Positions 10,668 to 21,651 are shown, counted from the stretch's first letter. The stretch is 64,000 nt of DNA from Archegozetes longisetosus (GCA_018873245.2 JAEMBT020000009.1:9743288-9807287), one strand, 5' to 3'. Notes: generated from the sequence alone by a model not told the origin. A program made the numbers and translations.

Positions 10668-11424
10668 AGGGGTGTTCGAAAAGTAAAACAACTTTTTTAT
10701 TTTATCTATAGAATGAAAACGAAAAGAGATATCTAGGCGAAAATTTCAGGCATTAAACTACATATTTATAGCTATATTCTAGGCAACTTGAATGGTCCCA
10801 CAACCCCAACAGATCTAAGCTTAACTTGAAGACGTTCCATAAAGTTTTTTCCAGACTTCTCGATTACTTTTTTGGATATATACCTCAACCAGTTTACCAC
10901 ATCTTTTTGATAGTGAGAAGTCGCCAAATTTGTTGCCGTTTATTCTAAAATACCACAAAATTGAAGACATTTTGTTCTGGCCTGATTTGGCGACTTCTCA
11001 CTATCAAAATGATATGGTTAACTCAACGGTAAAATGAACTGGTTGAGGTCACAGAACATAAGTGTTGTTGAGCGTCAGAATAATACTCCGAATTGTCCAC
11101 AAGTTAGACCAATTGGGAAATATTGGGCTTTATGTAAAACCGAATACAAAAAAGATCTAAAGAGCCCAAAAGTTTGAATAGTTTCAGAATAATTTGGCGG
11201 AATATATCCAAAAAAGTAATTGAAAAGTCTGGAAAAAAACTTATGGGACGTCTTCGAGTTAAGCTTAGATCTGTTGGATATGTTGGGGTTGTGGGACCAT
11301 TCAAGTTGCCTAGAATATAGCTATAAATATGTAGTTTAATGCCTGAAATTTTCGCTTAGATATCTCTTTTCGTTTTCATTCTATAGGCAAAATAAAAAAG
11401 TTGTTTTACTTTTTGAACACCCCT
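10668..11424. mobile_element. 757-bp palindromic MITE inserted in the polymerase gene
   Basis: The two ends are near-perfect inverted repeats of about 213 bp (10668-10880 and 11212-11424), opening AGGGGTGTTCRAAAAGTAAA. The element is flanked by TA on each side (10666-10667 and 11425-11426), so it looks like a non-autonomous Tc1/mariner-type element with a TA target duplication. A second, inner inverted repeat lies at about 10885-10940 and 10982-11049. It carries no transposase. The polymerase homology continues in the same frame on each side of the insertion, which fixes both boundaries. Confidence 0.85.
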
Positions 11425-12589
11425 TAGATGTAAAAGTAAGAGAACAAAAGTTTTTAGGACCAAAGGTCCGTGATCATTCTCATATAACAGGTGAATTTAG
11501 AGGAGCAGCACACCAATCTTGTAACTTGAATGTTAGAACTTCACCAAAAGTACCAAAATTCTTTCATAATGGAAGTGGATATGATTTTAAACATTTTATC
11601 AGAAAATTATATAAAATTGATAAAAATATTAAAATTTTACCTCATACTGAAGAAAAATACATATCAATTAAAGTTAAAATAGAAGGTACAAATATTAAAT
11701 TTGAATTTAAAGATTCAATGAAACTCTTATTAAAATCAATTGAAAAATCAGCTAATGTATTATTCAAAAATGAAGGGTTACATGGTTTTAGAAACTTATT
11801 AGAATATTTCAAAGATGAAAACAATGAAATTAAAACATTATTAACACAAAAAGGTGTTTTCCCATATTCATATTTGGATAGTTTTGATAAACTTAATTAT
11901 AAAGAGTATCCAAATTATGAAGATTTCTTTAATAATCTTAAAGATGAAAATATTGAGGAATTTGATTATGAAAGAAGGAAAAAATTATGGTATCATTTTA
12001 AATCTAAAAAATGTGACTATACTTTAAAAGATTACCTAGAAATGTATTTAATTTGTGATGTTTTATTACTTGCTGATTGTTTTGAATCGTTTAGAGAATT
12101 ATCATTAAAACATTACGGATTAGATCCATGTCATTATGTTTCATCACCTGGTTTATCATGGGACGCAATGTTAAAATTTACTGAAGTAGAATTAGAGCTA
12201 TTAACTGATGCAGATATGTTATTAATGTTCATGAAAGGAATTAGAGGAGGTTTATCTTCTATTATGAGAAGATATGTGAGAGCAAATAATAAATATCTTG
12301 TAAACTATAATGAAAATGAAAAAATTTATCTAGTACCTGCTGATGCAAATAACTTATATGGTCATGCTATGCAATTAAAACTACCATATAGGGGATTTAA
12401 ATGGTGTGATGAAATGGAATTGGATTATTTGTTTAATAATATAATGACTTTATCAAATGATTCTGATATAGGATATACATTAAAAGTAGATTTAGAATAT
12501 CCAAACCATTTACATGACGTACATAATGATTATTCATTCTTTGCTGTGCATAAAGTTATCGAATATAAAGATATATCTCCATATCAAAA

Positions 12590-12895
12590 ATGTTATTAGA
12601 TAATAAAAGGAAAATGAGGGAAAATGAAAACGATGAGGATAATAAAAAAGAAGAAAAACCTGAAGGATTAACTAAGTTAACTGAACGAAGTGAAGAAGTT
12701 CTGATATGTAAAGATGTTAATTATAAATCAAAGAAACTAATTACAAGTTTAGCAGATAAAAAAGGTTTGGTTTGTGAGTATAGAACATTAAGACAAGCAT
12801 TAGAACATGGATTAGTATTGAAAAAGATTCATTGTGCTATTAAATATGAACAAAAAGATTGGTTAAAGCCTTATATTGAAAAAAATACAGAATAA
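12590..12895 (+). pseudogene. polymerase fragment between motifs A and B
   Basis: A 101-codon frame that continues the Polinton-type polymerase after the frameshift near 12595. It contains the palm/TPR2-like segment (ITSLADKKGLVCEYRTLRQA and GLVLKKIHCAIKYEQ) expected between motifs A and B. It ends at a stop at 12895; the homology then continues in another frame into motif B at 12940. Confidence 0.7.
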
Positions 12896-13435
12896 GACAA
12901 GCAAGTGAGTCTGAATTAGAAACAGATTTCTTTAAATTAATGAACAATGCTATTTATGGACAAACTATTGAAAATGTTTTGAAAAGACAAGATATCAATT
13001 TTGTTACTGAAAGAAAAAAAGCTTTAAAATATATAAAAAAGACTAATTTTAAAAGAGAAACTATATTTTCAGATCATCTTGTTGCAATTCATCTTAATAA
13101 ACTACAAATAAAATATAATAAACCAATATATGCTGGGTTTTGTATTTTAGAAATGTCAAAAAATGTTATGTATGATTTTGTATATAATTATTTAAAACCA
13201 AAATGGGGAAAGAATATTGAGATTATTCAAACAGATACAGATGGGTTAATGTTAATGGTAAAAACTGAAGATTTCTATGAAGATATAAAACCAGATATAG
13301 ATAAATGGTTTGATACATCTAAATTCCCAGAAAATAATATGTTTGGAATTAAACCTATGAATGGATTTAAATTGGGATGCTTTAAGATTGAAACAATTGA
13401 TAATATTGTTTCTGAATTCATTGGATTGATCTAAA

Positions 13436-13792
13436 ATGTTAAATTATCTTATTGAAACTAAAGTAGAAGATGAAAGTGAAAAAACAAAAATAATAACTAG
13501 AAATAAAAAAAGTGAAAAAACAAAAATAATAACTAGAAATAAAAAAAGTGAAAAAGGAGTTCCATTTCATATTAGTCAAAAACATGAATTTGAATTACGG
13601 AGAAAAGTATTAAATAATGAAACACAATCATATGCAAACTTTAATATGATTAAATCAAAAAAATTAAGTGTTTACACAATTAATCAAACAAAAGTAGCTC
13701 TAAGTAATTTTGATGATAAGAGATATATATTAGAAGATGGATATTCAACTTTAGCACATGGACATTATAGAATACCTTTAATAGAATATTAA
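13436..13792 (+). pseudogene. C-terminal polymerase fragment with an internal duplication
   Basis: A 118-codon frame for the end of the Polinton-type polymerase. A unit encoding KKSEKTKIITRN is present twice in tandem at about 13471-13545, consistent with replication slippage in the A-rich sequence. The frame differs from the preceding segment, with the shift at about 13434. Confidence 0.65.
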
Positions 13793-13799
13793 TGATTAT

Positions 13800-14287
13800 T
13801 TAAATCTTACATAATCAGATCTAACTAATTATGTTATTATTATTTCATATTTCCTGAAATTTTCATTCATTATTTTTTAAATATTTATTTATCAAATTCA
13901 TTAGTTACTGTTTCTTGAATTTTTTTTTTTTATTTTACAAAAAATTAACTATTAAAAACTGAATAACAATCCTTTATTTATACATAAGCCAAAATTAAGT
14001 ATTGAATAAAAGATTGTCAAGGACGTTGTCTAACGGCGTTAGACTTTAACCTTGAATTTTATTGTAATACAAAAATTATACGGTAAAACCTATCCAAAAA
14101 TCTCTTTCTATTTTGTTAGACCATATTGCTAACTTTATATTTTTAAAGTTACTCATAATGAAATGTATAGAGGAAGATATGTTACATATTTTGGGATATT
14201 CTTTACTAAAATTATAAAATGAAATTAGAAAATAGATATAAGATTTACTCTATTCAATTTTACATTCTTTCAAGAAATTGAAGAACT
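13800..14287. other. intergenic, no gene seen
   Basis: Very AT-rich, with homopolymer runs. Nothing recognisable apart from the approach to the duplicated block that starts at 14288. Confidence 0.4.
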
Positions 14288-14818
14288 TGGTTGGCTTTTA
14301 CTTTTGTGTGAAGCTGGGGAAACCATTACATATGTATATATTTATTATCAGCATGACTTGATAAGCAAAAATGTCTCAAGCCACACCCACCTCCGCCCAC
14401 TTCTAAGCTCCGCCCACCAAAAAAATTTCTAGCCACACCTACCAAAATTTTCTTAAATTTTTATCTAAATGTACTGTTTAAAAATATGCAAGCGGATCCT
14501 CAAAATTCCTTCTGTGGGCGGAGTTATAAACGTTCAAAGTTCGATTTTTCAAAACTTTGACTGGCTTTTACTTTCCGTAAAGCTGGTGTAGCAATTACAT
14601 TTATATATATTTGTTATCAGCATTACATGACAAATAAAAATCTTAAGCCACGCCCACCTCCGACCATTTTTAAGCTCGGCCCACCAAAAAATTCTAAACC
14701 ACACCCACCAAAATTTTCTTAAATTTCTATCTAAACATACAATTTAAGAATATGAAATCGGATTCTCAAAATTCCTTCTGTGGGCGAAGTTATGAATTTT
14801 CAAAATTTCGATATTCCA
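14288..14818. repeat. tandem direct duplication, two units of about 255-280 bp
   Basis: Unit 1 (14288-14566) and unit 2 (14567-14818) align along their length. They share GGCTTTTACTTT, AAGCCACRCCCACCTCCG, ACCAAAATTTTCTTAAATTT and ATTCCTTCTGTGGGCG in the same order. They have diverged by substitutions and small indels. Each unit contains several CCACGCCCAC-type boxes, unusual in such AT-rich surroundings. No coding content. Confidence 0.85.
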
Positions 14819-15640
14819 ATAGTAACTAGGACATCATTTATGTCTAGTTTCTCATGTTTACTTACTTACTATCTATTCGTTTTTAGGAAAGATACAGAAC
14901 TATAAGCTATTAGGTATTCAAAGAAAACAAATTCTTACCAAAATTTACCAAAAATATAAGCATAATAATACATGTTTTGATTATTGAATAAGCATATTTT
15001 GATTTTACGATTAATATTACATTATTTATAATCACATTTTTATTTAAAATTATTATTTAAAAAAATTTGCTTCAATTTAAATCGATTTAATTAAAAATGA
15101 GGTATTTTGTTACTTATAAGTATGTTTACTTGAATTTGTTGGTTAAAAATAAGCACGTTTATAGGCTAATATTTGTCACATGAACACCTAATAATCTGGA
15201 GATCTCCCTCTTTCCTTAAAAAGAATTCATGATACTGTAGTCAACAAGTACTTTGATTTTTTCGATAATTTGTTTTTCAAATTCAGTTGTTAGTGAAAAA
15301 TTTGCTTTTTGTGAATTTTACCTTCACTGGATCCGTTCTAAATGTAAGTTTTAACATTTTTAATTCCTTATTTTATCTCATTAATCACGAATATTTTGGA
15401 AATTTCGAAAATTTTGTCAATGTCTAGTGCATATTTAAATTTGTCTTTACAAATAAATTATAATTATTTAAATTATTTAATTTATTGAATCACATTTATT
15501 AATGAGTTTATGAAATGAAAGACAAAAGTTAGGTTAATTTTATCAAATTTATTTTATATTTATTAGATTTCGTAGTAAGGACTTTATAAAAATTTTCACT
15601 GATTACAAGATAATACAATATTTGGAGATACAAAAAAACT
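14819..15640. other. intergenic, no gene seen
   Basis: AT-rich DNA without long frames or recognisable repeats. It may include the unrecognised end of the hAT element to its right. Confidence 0.35.
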
Positions 15641-15648
15641 TGGTGAGC

Positions 15649-15903
15649 TCAATCAGGAAGAGTTCCAAAATAATCTTTATCAGAATCGAATTCTGTATCA
15701 GAATCGACTTCTGTGTCAGAACCTGAATCGACGCTGAAAATTGAAGTAGGGATGATTGGAGCTAAAGGTTGGTGGAAGTAAGGTGAAGAATTGAAAGGGT
15801 ATAAAACGCGGATATCTTCAAGGAAACGTCTAAATCTATCGCCATTTCGATTGATGTTCTTCATATTAGAAAAAAAGGATTGAAAGTAAAAAATTTCGAT
15901 CAA
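15649..15903 (-). CDS. unrecognised acidic-tailed reading frame beside the hAT relic
   Basis: An 84-codon frame of unknown function. Its central RFRRFLEDI and its acidic Ser/Asp-rich tail (SGSDTEVDSDTEFDSD) resemble the unrelated-looking frame at 33947-34141 (SFKKFLED plus a Ser/Glu/Asp-rich tail). The similarity suggests both are the C-terminal end of the same mobile-element protein. It lies just downstream of the hAT pseudogene on the same strand, in degenerate sequence, so it may be part of that or another element. No conserved domain recognised. Confidence 0.3.
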   Translation of the reverse strand: MIEIFYFQSFFSNMKNINRNGDRFRRFLEDIRVLYPFNSSPYFHQPLAPIIPTSIFSVDSGSDTEVDSDTEFDSDKDYFGTLPD

Positions 15904-16154
15904 AATTAAATGTCAATGTGATAAATACATATTCCTAAAATACATGTATCGCTCGATATATGTATCTGCCATTCGATGAACGTAACCATTAATATCTCGA
16001 TTTTCTTGAGTCGACCTTATGGTGGCTTTCAAATCTTTCCATAGACCAGCCTGACCACATCTCTTTCGCCAATTCCTTGATTTTTTCAATAAAAACTGAA
16101 TAATTACCTGGACATTCCGGAACGTCAAATTTATTGCAATTTTTTAAGTAAATA

Positions 16155-18047
16155 TTACTTTCTATCATACTTAGTATCATTTTTAGCGGCCTTGATTAGA
16201 TTTTCGTTATTTAGTATAAAATTTTTAAATTCACAGCAATTCATTGAAAAATTATTTTTAGTACATATTTCAGCTTTAATTGTGTCCACATTTATTCGAC
16301 TTCGGTCATCTTTCCAAATCTTTTTCATTGTGCTGAACACGCTTTCTATGAAATCATTCGCTATTGGGATTGCGTAAACAGTTTCAACGACTTTTGTTAA
16401 ATTTGGTAAATCTAGAAGCTGACAATATTTTGGACCACTTATTAACAGAATTCAGAGCTTTATCTTCAGAGTTTAGCATCATTAAAAATTGATTGAATAA
16501 ACTGATTTCATCGAACATCTTGTCGCGATTCACTTTCATATTCAATACATTCAAGATTTGATTGATATTTTCATAATCAAGTTTTTCGTCCAAATTAAGG
16601 ACTTTAAAATGTTTGAAAATAGATTATTCAAAATTAAAATGCTTTTCTAAATAATCCAGAGCCCTGTCATAGCATTTCAATGCTTCACATTCAAAAATCT
16701 CACGTTCAGAAACAAATATACTCTTGAGGTAATCATTAATATTATAGCCAAAAAACTTATGTTTACGTCTATTTGTCAGTTGTATTTTCAACTTCATCAT
16801 TATGTCATATAAATTGCTTGAATTGACTTTATTGCTCTGCAAAAGTTCTAAATTCTGGTGAAATATTTCCATTAGATGTTTAGTAAATTCTAAATATAGA
16901 TCCGAACTATTCAATCCATTCATTTTTACGCCCCAAACAAATTCAACTATATCTTTATGACAAATATCCGTACCGATTCCTATAAAATAGTTTTTAATTT
17001 CTTTAGAATTTTTCAACAAACGCTTTATTGCTGGAAAAAGCGAAAGCCAACTAGCAGGGATATGTTTTAGTATTTTCTGGAACTCTGTTCCACTGAACTC
17101 GTAGCAAGACTTGAGAAATTCGATACGCTTTGCAGAATTTGAAAAATGTGCAAATATTTTGATGATTAGATTTTCCACATCTAAGTCCAGTTTCATTAAG
17201 GAATATTTGGCCGTATTATGAATTAAATGACAATTACAATTCGCTTTTACTATAAAATTATTTTCTGACTTGAAGTTTTCATAGACTGAATGATAATTAC
17301 CATAATTTACACTTGCATTGTCAGCACTGTAAGCAATTACTAAATTTTGATTCAACTCATTATTGTCTAAAGATTTCTTTAAATGATTATAAATATCATC
17401 AGATTTTTCATTTGAGTCTTCGTAAAAATCAAGTACGAAATTGCATATCCCATTAGTTTTATCAAAATACTGAATGTCGATTGGAAACAGTTTAATGTTT
17501 CCCTTATTAGAAGAATCGCTTGCTATTGAAAATGCTTTACCTCTAATTTTATTCAAATGAGATTCGATAGAAGCTGGAGACAAAACATTCTTCACTATAG
17601 CTTCCATTTTGGTTCGACCACAACGTAATCCTTTGGCAATCTTGGAATCAGTAAATAAATTCTGAATTAATTTGTTACCACAGTCAGTCGATCGGTAACT
17701 CAAGTGATGATTTACCGAATGATATGCCAGACACACCTCTGAGACAACCATAGATTTGGTTTCACTTGAATCACATTTAGCTATAAAATTACCTAACGCT
17801 GAAGACATTTTGGCCGAATTCACATTTGATTCGTGTGATTTCGATTTTCTGTGTGTATTGACAGCTGAAATGCCTTCGTATTTAATTGTGAATTGAGTTT
17901 TACATAATATACAATTAGCTTTGAAGTCATCAACTTTTCTCAGCCAATCTTTATATTCATCTTTCGAAAGTCATATGTCCTGGAAATAAGTCAATCTCTT
18001 CTTTGATTTCTTTGGCGATTCATTAATAGTTCGTTTGTTTGACATGA
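16155..18047 (-). pseudogene. hAT-superfamily transposase pseudogene
   Basis: A broken hAT transposase gene reading leftward. From about 18047 there is an N-terminal start (MSNKRTINESPKK), then a frame change near 17997 and a TGA at 17971-17973. A BED-like finger follows (CILC ... HRKSKSH, about 17915-17835). A 399-codon open block (16624-17823) carries the RNase H-like core: IASDSSNKGNIKLFPIDIQYF (first Asp region), AYSADNASVNYG, NCHLIHNTAKYSL and HIPASWLSLFPAI. The C-terminal dimerisation domain (IANDFIESVFSTMKKIWKDD, about 16340-16290) is split over further frames. The long middle block matches a hAT subgroup widespread in arthropods. Several shifts and stops make it inactive. Terminal repeats and the 8-bp duplication were not identified. 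Confidence 0.8.
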
Positions 18048-18059
18048 TATTAGTTTGTT

Positions 18060-18339
18060 AGCAATTAATTGATATAAAAATAAATATTTTCAGTATTATT
18101 GAAAACAAATATTAAATCTTTAGCGAAATGTAAATTATTTGTTCAGAAAATATAGTAACATTATATACTATTAGTGTGAACATTAGCAACAAATAATTAT
18201 GAGTAAATGCATGGCTACTTCAGGATTCAGTTATATTTTATGCCTATTTTACAGTTTTGTTTTAGTATTGATATAGAGTAATGATAAGTACATTTACATT
18301 CTCTTAATACAATTTCGAAAAATCTATGTTTTAAACATT
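18060..18339. other. intergenic, junction between hAT relic and retroelement
   Basis: AT-rich, no gene seen. At 18345-18455 a more GC-balanced patch repeats the word ATTCCTGGACA in several variants and leads straight into the integrase tail. This is probably the truncation point of the retroelement. Confidence 0.35.
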
Positions 18340-19023
18340 TTGTCAAACGTTTGTCATTCCTGGACACTTGTATGTCAAGGAATGGTCCATTCCTTCCACC
18401 TGGACACAGTTCACGATTCCTGGACTGTTAAGGTCATTCCGGGACATGTGGTCAGGCTGGGTATTGGAGACAAAGTTTTATTTTATAACCCAATTGTAAT
18501 GCCTGGACGTCTCAATAAGCTAATGAAAAGATATGAAGGCCCTTTCCAAATAGTAAGGCGTTGTTCTCCTGTTTTGAATCAACTAGACTTTAAGTCAACT
18601 GCTCTTAAGTCAAATATTGCACATGTTTCAAGATTGAAACGGTTTTATGATCGCGAACACATGTATAAATACTTTGAAAGCAGAAGCAAACCATTCATTC
18701 CTCAATCTAAACTTGAACAATTTAATTACAGTACAGAAACTAACAGAAAGACTGTCTCAAAAAATTTAAGTGAAAGTGAGTTGAAGTGTGATTTTAGTGA
18801 TCAGCACCATTCAAATAATTTGATTGATTCAAGCGATTCAAGTGACTCAAGCAATTCAAGCGATTCAGACGATTCTAGCACTGAAATCTATTATAATTCA
18901 TCAAATTCAAATATGTATGGAAATAATAAATTTGATAATTTGACTCAATCTGATTCTGAAATCTCTGAAAATAGTTCTGATGAGAGTCGAGCTGAGCCTA
19001 TCTTTAATACAGATCAAGGTTAG
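18340..19023 (+). pseudogene. Ty3/Gypsy pol 3' end: integrase C-terminal domain and acidic tail
   Basis: The recognisable part begins near 18455: GDKVLFYNP, then GRLNKLMKRYEGPFQIVRR and NIAHVSRLKRFYD. This is the chromodomain-like/SH3-like C-terminal domain of a retroelement integrase, which binds DNA during insertion. It is followed by a long Ser/Asp-rich tail (residues about 165-190, DSSDSSDSSNSSDSDD). The catalytic core, reverse transcriptase, protease and gag are absent upstream. The first 40 codons look like unrelated repeated sequence fused to the frame, so the element is 5'-truncated. The env-like gene follows after 24 nt, as in errantiviruses. Confidence 0.7.
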
Positions 19024-19047
19024 AGACGCTCTCTGAGAACTCGGAAA

Positions 19048-20739
19048 ATGCCCAATAGATTAAACTTATATTTAGGAACTATTTTATGCTTAATATGTTG
19101 CAATTTAGCGAATAGTTTAGCCACTGTGGAACCATTAATATGGCATAAACTTAATAACCCAGTAGTAGATGGACTCGAAACTGTAACTACTGTAATTAAT
19201 TACCGAAGCCCTTGTCACTTATTTGATGAACTAATGATTGGAGAGTTAGAAACAAAAGAGATAAAGGAATGATGTGAATCTCAATTTAAATATGATTTTT
19301 TACTTCCATTGAACAATTTTTGTACTTCTGTTGGCCCAAAAGATTCACCTAAATTTGGACTGATTCGAGATAAAAGGTTTATATTTCTAGGAGCTATAGC
19401 ATTATTCACAATCATAAGTGTTGTCACTTCAATAGGAATTGGTGCCTCATCTCTTGTAGAAAGTATTAATTCTAGAAATAGAATAACAACCTTAGAAGAA
19501 GAAAACAATATTGCTCTAAGAAATATCAAAGAGTTAAAACAAAACTCTTTAACTGAAAAACATATTCTTAAACAGTTTAATCTTATGCTTCAGAACATAG
19601 CTAGTGAAGTTTATAAGCTAAAAAATGACGTTCATTTAATTAAGAGAACAAGTCCACGAGCTATGCGCGCTATTTCGTTGATCACAACGCGTTTACATCA
19701 CACTAAAAATTTATTACTTGAAATCAGTCGCGATTTTAAAGCCAAAATTCTCAATGCTAAATTTTTAGACTTATTCAATTATACTGTAAATTGCGGTGAA
19801 AAATGTCCTACAGAATACTGGACACCTCTTAACTGTATTCACGATGAAGTGAGAAACATGCTCATTGTTAAGTATACAATGAAAATTGTTAATCCCAAGC
19901 TGCATGTAATGACTGCTGATATTTTTGATTTAGTTACAGTAGTCAACGACAAGGGTAAAAATTTCTTATGCCATTCTGATTATACAGGCCCTAAGTCCGT
20001 TATCTTTAATGAAGAAAAGCGATGTGTCAAACCACTTAAAGGTAATCCCAAAGAATCGAGTAATTTAATACTCTTTAATAATGAGAATGAATGCACTGAT
20101 AATGTCAATTTTACTAAAACTAAATATTGGAATAAAGGTCATTGTGATGAAAAAGACAATATTGAAGTTCAAGATATCGTTCAGATTAAAAATGCTTTAC
20201 AGTATAACTATATATATTGTGCTTCACTGAACATCACAATATATAATAGGGCAATCTTGTGTCCCCCGGAAGTGTTTGTATTACCCTCAAATCAAAGCTT
20301 TAAAATTGGTAATTTAAAATATGAGGCTCAACAAATGAATATTCATACAGAATTGCATTTTATTCCTGATTGGTGTTATGCTATCAATCATCACATTGAA
20401 CCAGACATGCGACAGAACCTATTTTCTGAATACTTTTCTAAGTTAAATTTGAGTATTAACTCATTGAATACTGAAAACTTCAGCAAAGATATTGGAAATA
20501 GTTTTAATTATCATGAGTATGGAAATCTTATACATCTTATCATAGTATTCCTATTATGCATTGTTTGTTTTGCAATTACTAAATTCAAATGTTTTGCTAA
20601 AAGTATTCAGAATGTTCTTAAACCTGAAATTCAATTAACTGAATTACATAAAAATGGAACAAATGATCAGCTGCTGAATGCCTCTAACGATAATAAAAAC
20701 AAAAGCACTGAATCCAAAGTACTACTTACTTTGAAATGA
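19048..20739 (+). pseudogene. errantivirus-type env (baculovirus F-like) with one in-frame stop
   Basis: An envelope-like membrane protein of a retrovirus-like Gypsy element. It starts with a Met and signal-peptide-like hydrophobic stretch (19048-19120). A single TGA at 19270-19272 interrupts the frame, which otherwise continues unbroken to 20739. Just after it come a furin-type RDKR site (about 19366-19377) and a hydrophobic segment beginning FIFLGAIAL, the arrangement of baculovirus F/errantivirus Env fusion proteins. A coiled-coil-like region follows, then paired cysteines, a C-terminal TM segment (LIIVFLLCIVCFAIT, about 20535-20580) and a cytoplasmic tail. Described only as an old genomic copy; the stop makes it presumably inactive. 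Confidence 0.75.
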
Positions 20740-20877
20740 GAGTCAATTTGACAATGAAATTCATCTATTTGCTAACTTAATCTTAATATTTTTTTTACAT
20801 TTAGTTAATTCTCAGTCTGATATATTTCTCTTTTACTTTAATTTTAAAGTTTTATTTAGTCTATTTTAACAGATGTT

Positions 20878-21072
20878 ATGGCTCATAATCAAAAACAGTA
20901 TTCAACAGATCGTAAAAGGAGAGACACTCTCAAAAGATATTCTAAAAAAGTTAACTCGATCTTACGCCTCACCTATGCTCTGGAGAGAGATGTTAATAAA
21001 ATTACTGGCAATAGGAGCATAGATCAAGAAATAGACAGAAGTATGGAAATTAATACTCAATTAGATCTGTAA
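20878..21072 (+). CDS. small basic reading frame between env and LTR
   Basis: A 64-codon frame starting MAHNQKQYSTDRKRRDTL and ending just before a purine run that looks like the polypurine tract. The product is basic at its N-terminus (RKRRDTLKRYSKK) and otherwise featureless. The sequence TTTTAACAG just upstream would be an acceptable splice acceptor. Position after env suggests an accessory frame of the retroelement, but it may simply be chance. Function not recognised. Confidence 0.3.
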   Translation: MAHNQKQYSTDRKRRDTLKRYSKKVNSILRLTYALERDVNKITGNRSIDQEIDRSMEINTQLDL

Positions 21073-21083
21073 AGGAGAGGATA
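21073..21083 (+). promoter_or_regulatory. putative polypurine tract
   Basis: AAAGGAGAGGA directly after the small frame and directly before the sequence taken as LTR start. This is where a retrotransposon primes plus-strand synthesis. Confidence 0.45.
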
Positions 21084-21100
21084 ACCCCCGGAGACCGTCA

Positions 21101-21502
21101 ACAAACAAACAAACAAACAAACAAACAAACAAACAAACAAACAAACAAACAAACAAACAAACAAACAAACAAACAAACAAACAAACAAACAAACAAACAA
21201 ACAAACAAACAAACAAACAAACAAACAAACAAACAAACAAACAAACAAACAAACAAACAAACAAACAAACAAACAAACAAACAAACAAACAAACAAACAA
21301 ACAAACAAACAAACAAACAAACAAACAAACAAACAAACAAACAAACAAACAAACAAACAAACAAACAAACAAACAAACAAACAAACAAACAAACAAACAA
21401 ACAAACAAACAAACAAACAAACAAACAAACAAACAAACAAACAAACAAACAAACAAACAAACAAACAAACAAACAAACAAACAAACAAACAAACAAACAA
21501 AC

Positions 21503-21505
<3 letters not shown>
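21101..21505. repeat. (CAAA)n microsatellite, about 405 bp
   Basis: About 100 perfect tetranucleotide units in the upstream part of the putative LTR. Long Phe-Val-Cys-Leu frames on the minus strand are artefacts of this repeat. Confidence 0.97.

Positions 21506-21581
<76 letters not shown>
21506..21581. repeat. (CTAA)n microsatellite, about 76 bp
   Basis: Follows the CAAA array without a spacer. One base in the unit has changed (CAAA to CTAA) and that variant has itself been amplified about 19 times. Confidence 0.95.
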
Positions 21582-21627
21582 ATAACAAACCTGTGACTAG
21601 TCTCGAGGGACCTGAGATTGGAATTTT

Positions 21628-21651
21628 CTCGACCTTATATATAAGGTCGAG
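21628..21651. promoter_or_regulatory. perfect 24-bp palindrome centred on a TATA box
   Basis: The arms CTCGACCTTA and TAAGGTCGAG meet in TATATATA. The location, about 120 bp upstream of the AATAAA signal, suits the core promoter of the putative LTR. Confidence 0.6.

Larger units (their letters stand above)
9318..13792 (+). pseudogene. protein-primed family B DNA polymerase, Polinton/adintovirus type, broken
   Basis: Remains of a large replicative DNA polymerase with a 3'-5' exonuclease. In the first frame (9318-10667) there is a CxxC...HxxxC finger at residues 281-301 and exonuclease motif I YADLEA (Asp340, Glu342). The second (11526-12599) has motif II HNGSGYD, motif III YLICDVLLLAD (Asp178 of that frame) and polymerase motif A DANNLYGHAM. 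The fourth (12940-13434) opens with motif B MNNAIYGQTIENV and has motif C TDTDG, where TDTDS is usual. The last (13436-13792) ends in the family's DDKRYILEDG-STLAHGH tail. It is broken by a palindromic insertion at 10668-11424 and by frameshifts near 12595, 12895 and 13434. No Polinton capsid, integrase or protease genes are in the window. Such polymerases belong to virus-like transposons; this copy cannot be functional. Confidence 0.85.

Noticed and set aside
21057..21504. Frames of repeating Phe-Val-Cys-Leu on the minus strand
   Set aside because: Product of the (CAAA)n microsatellite only; no start context or domain.
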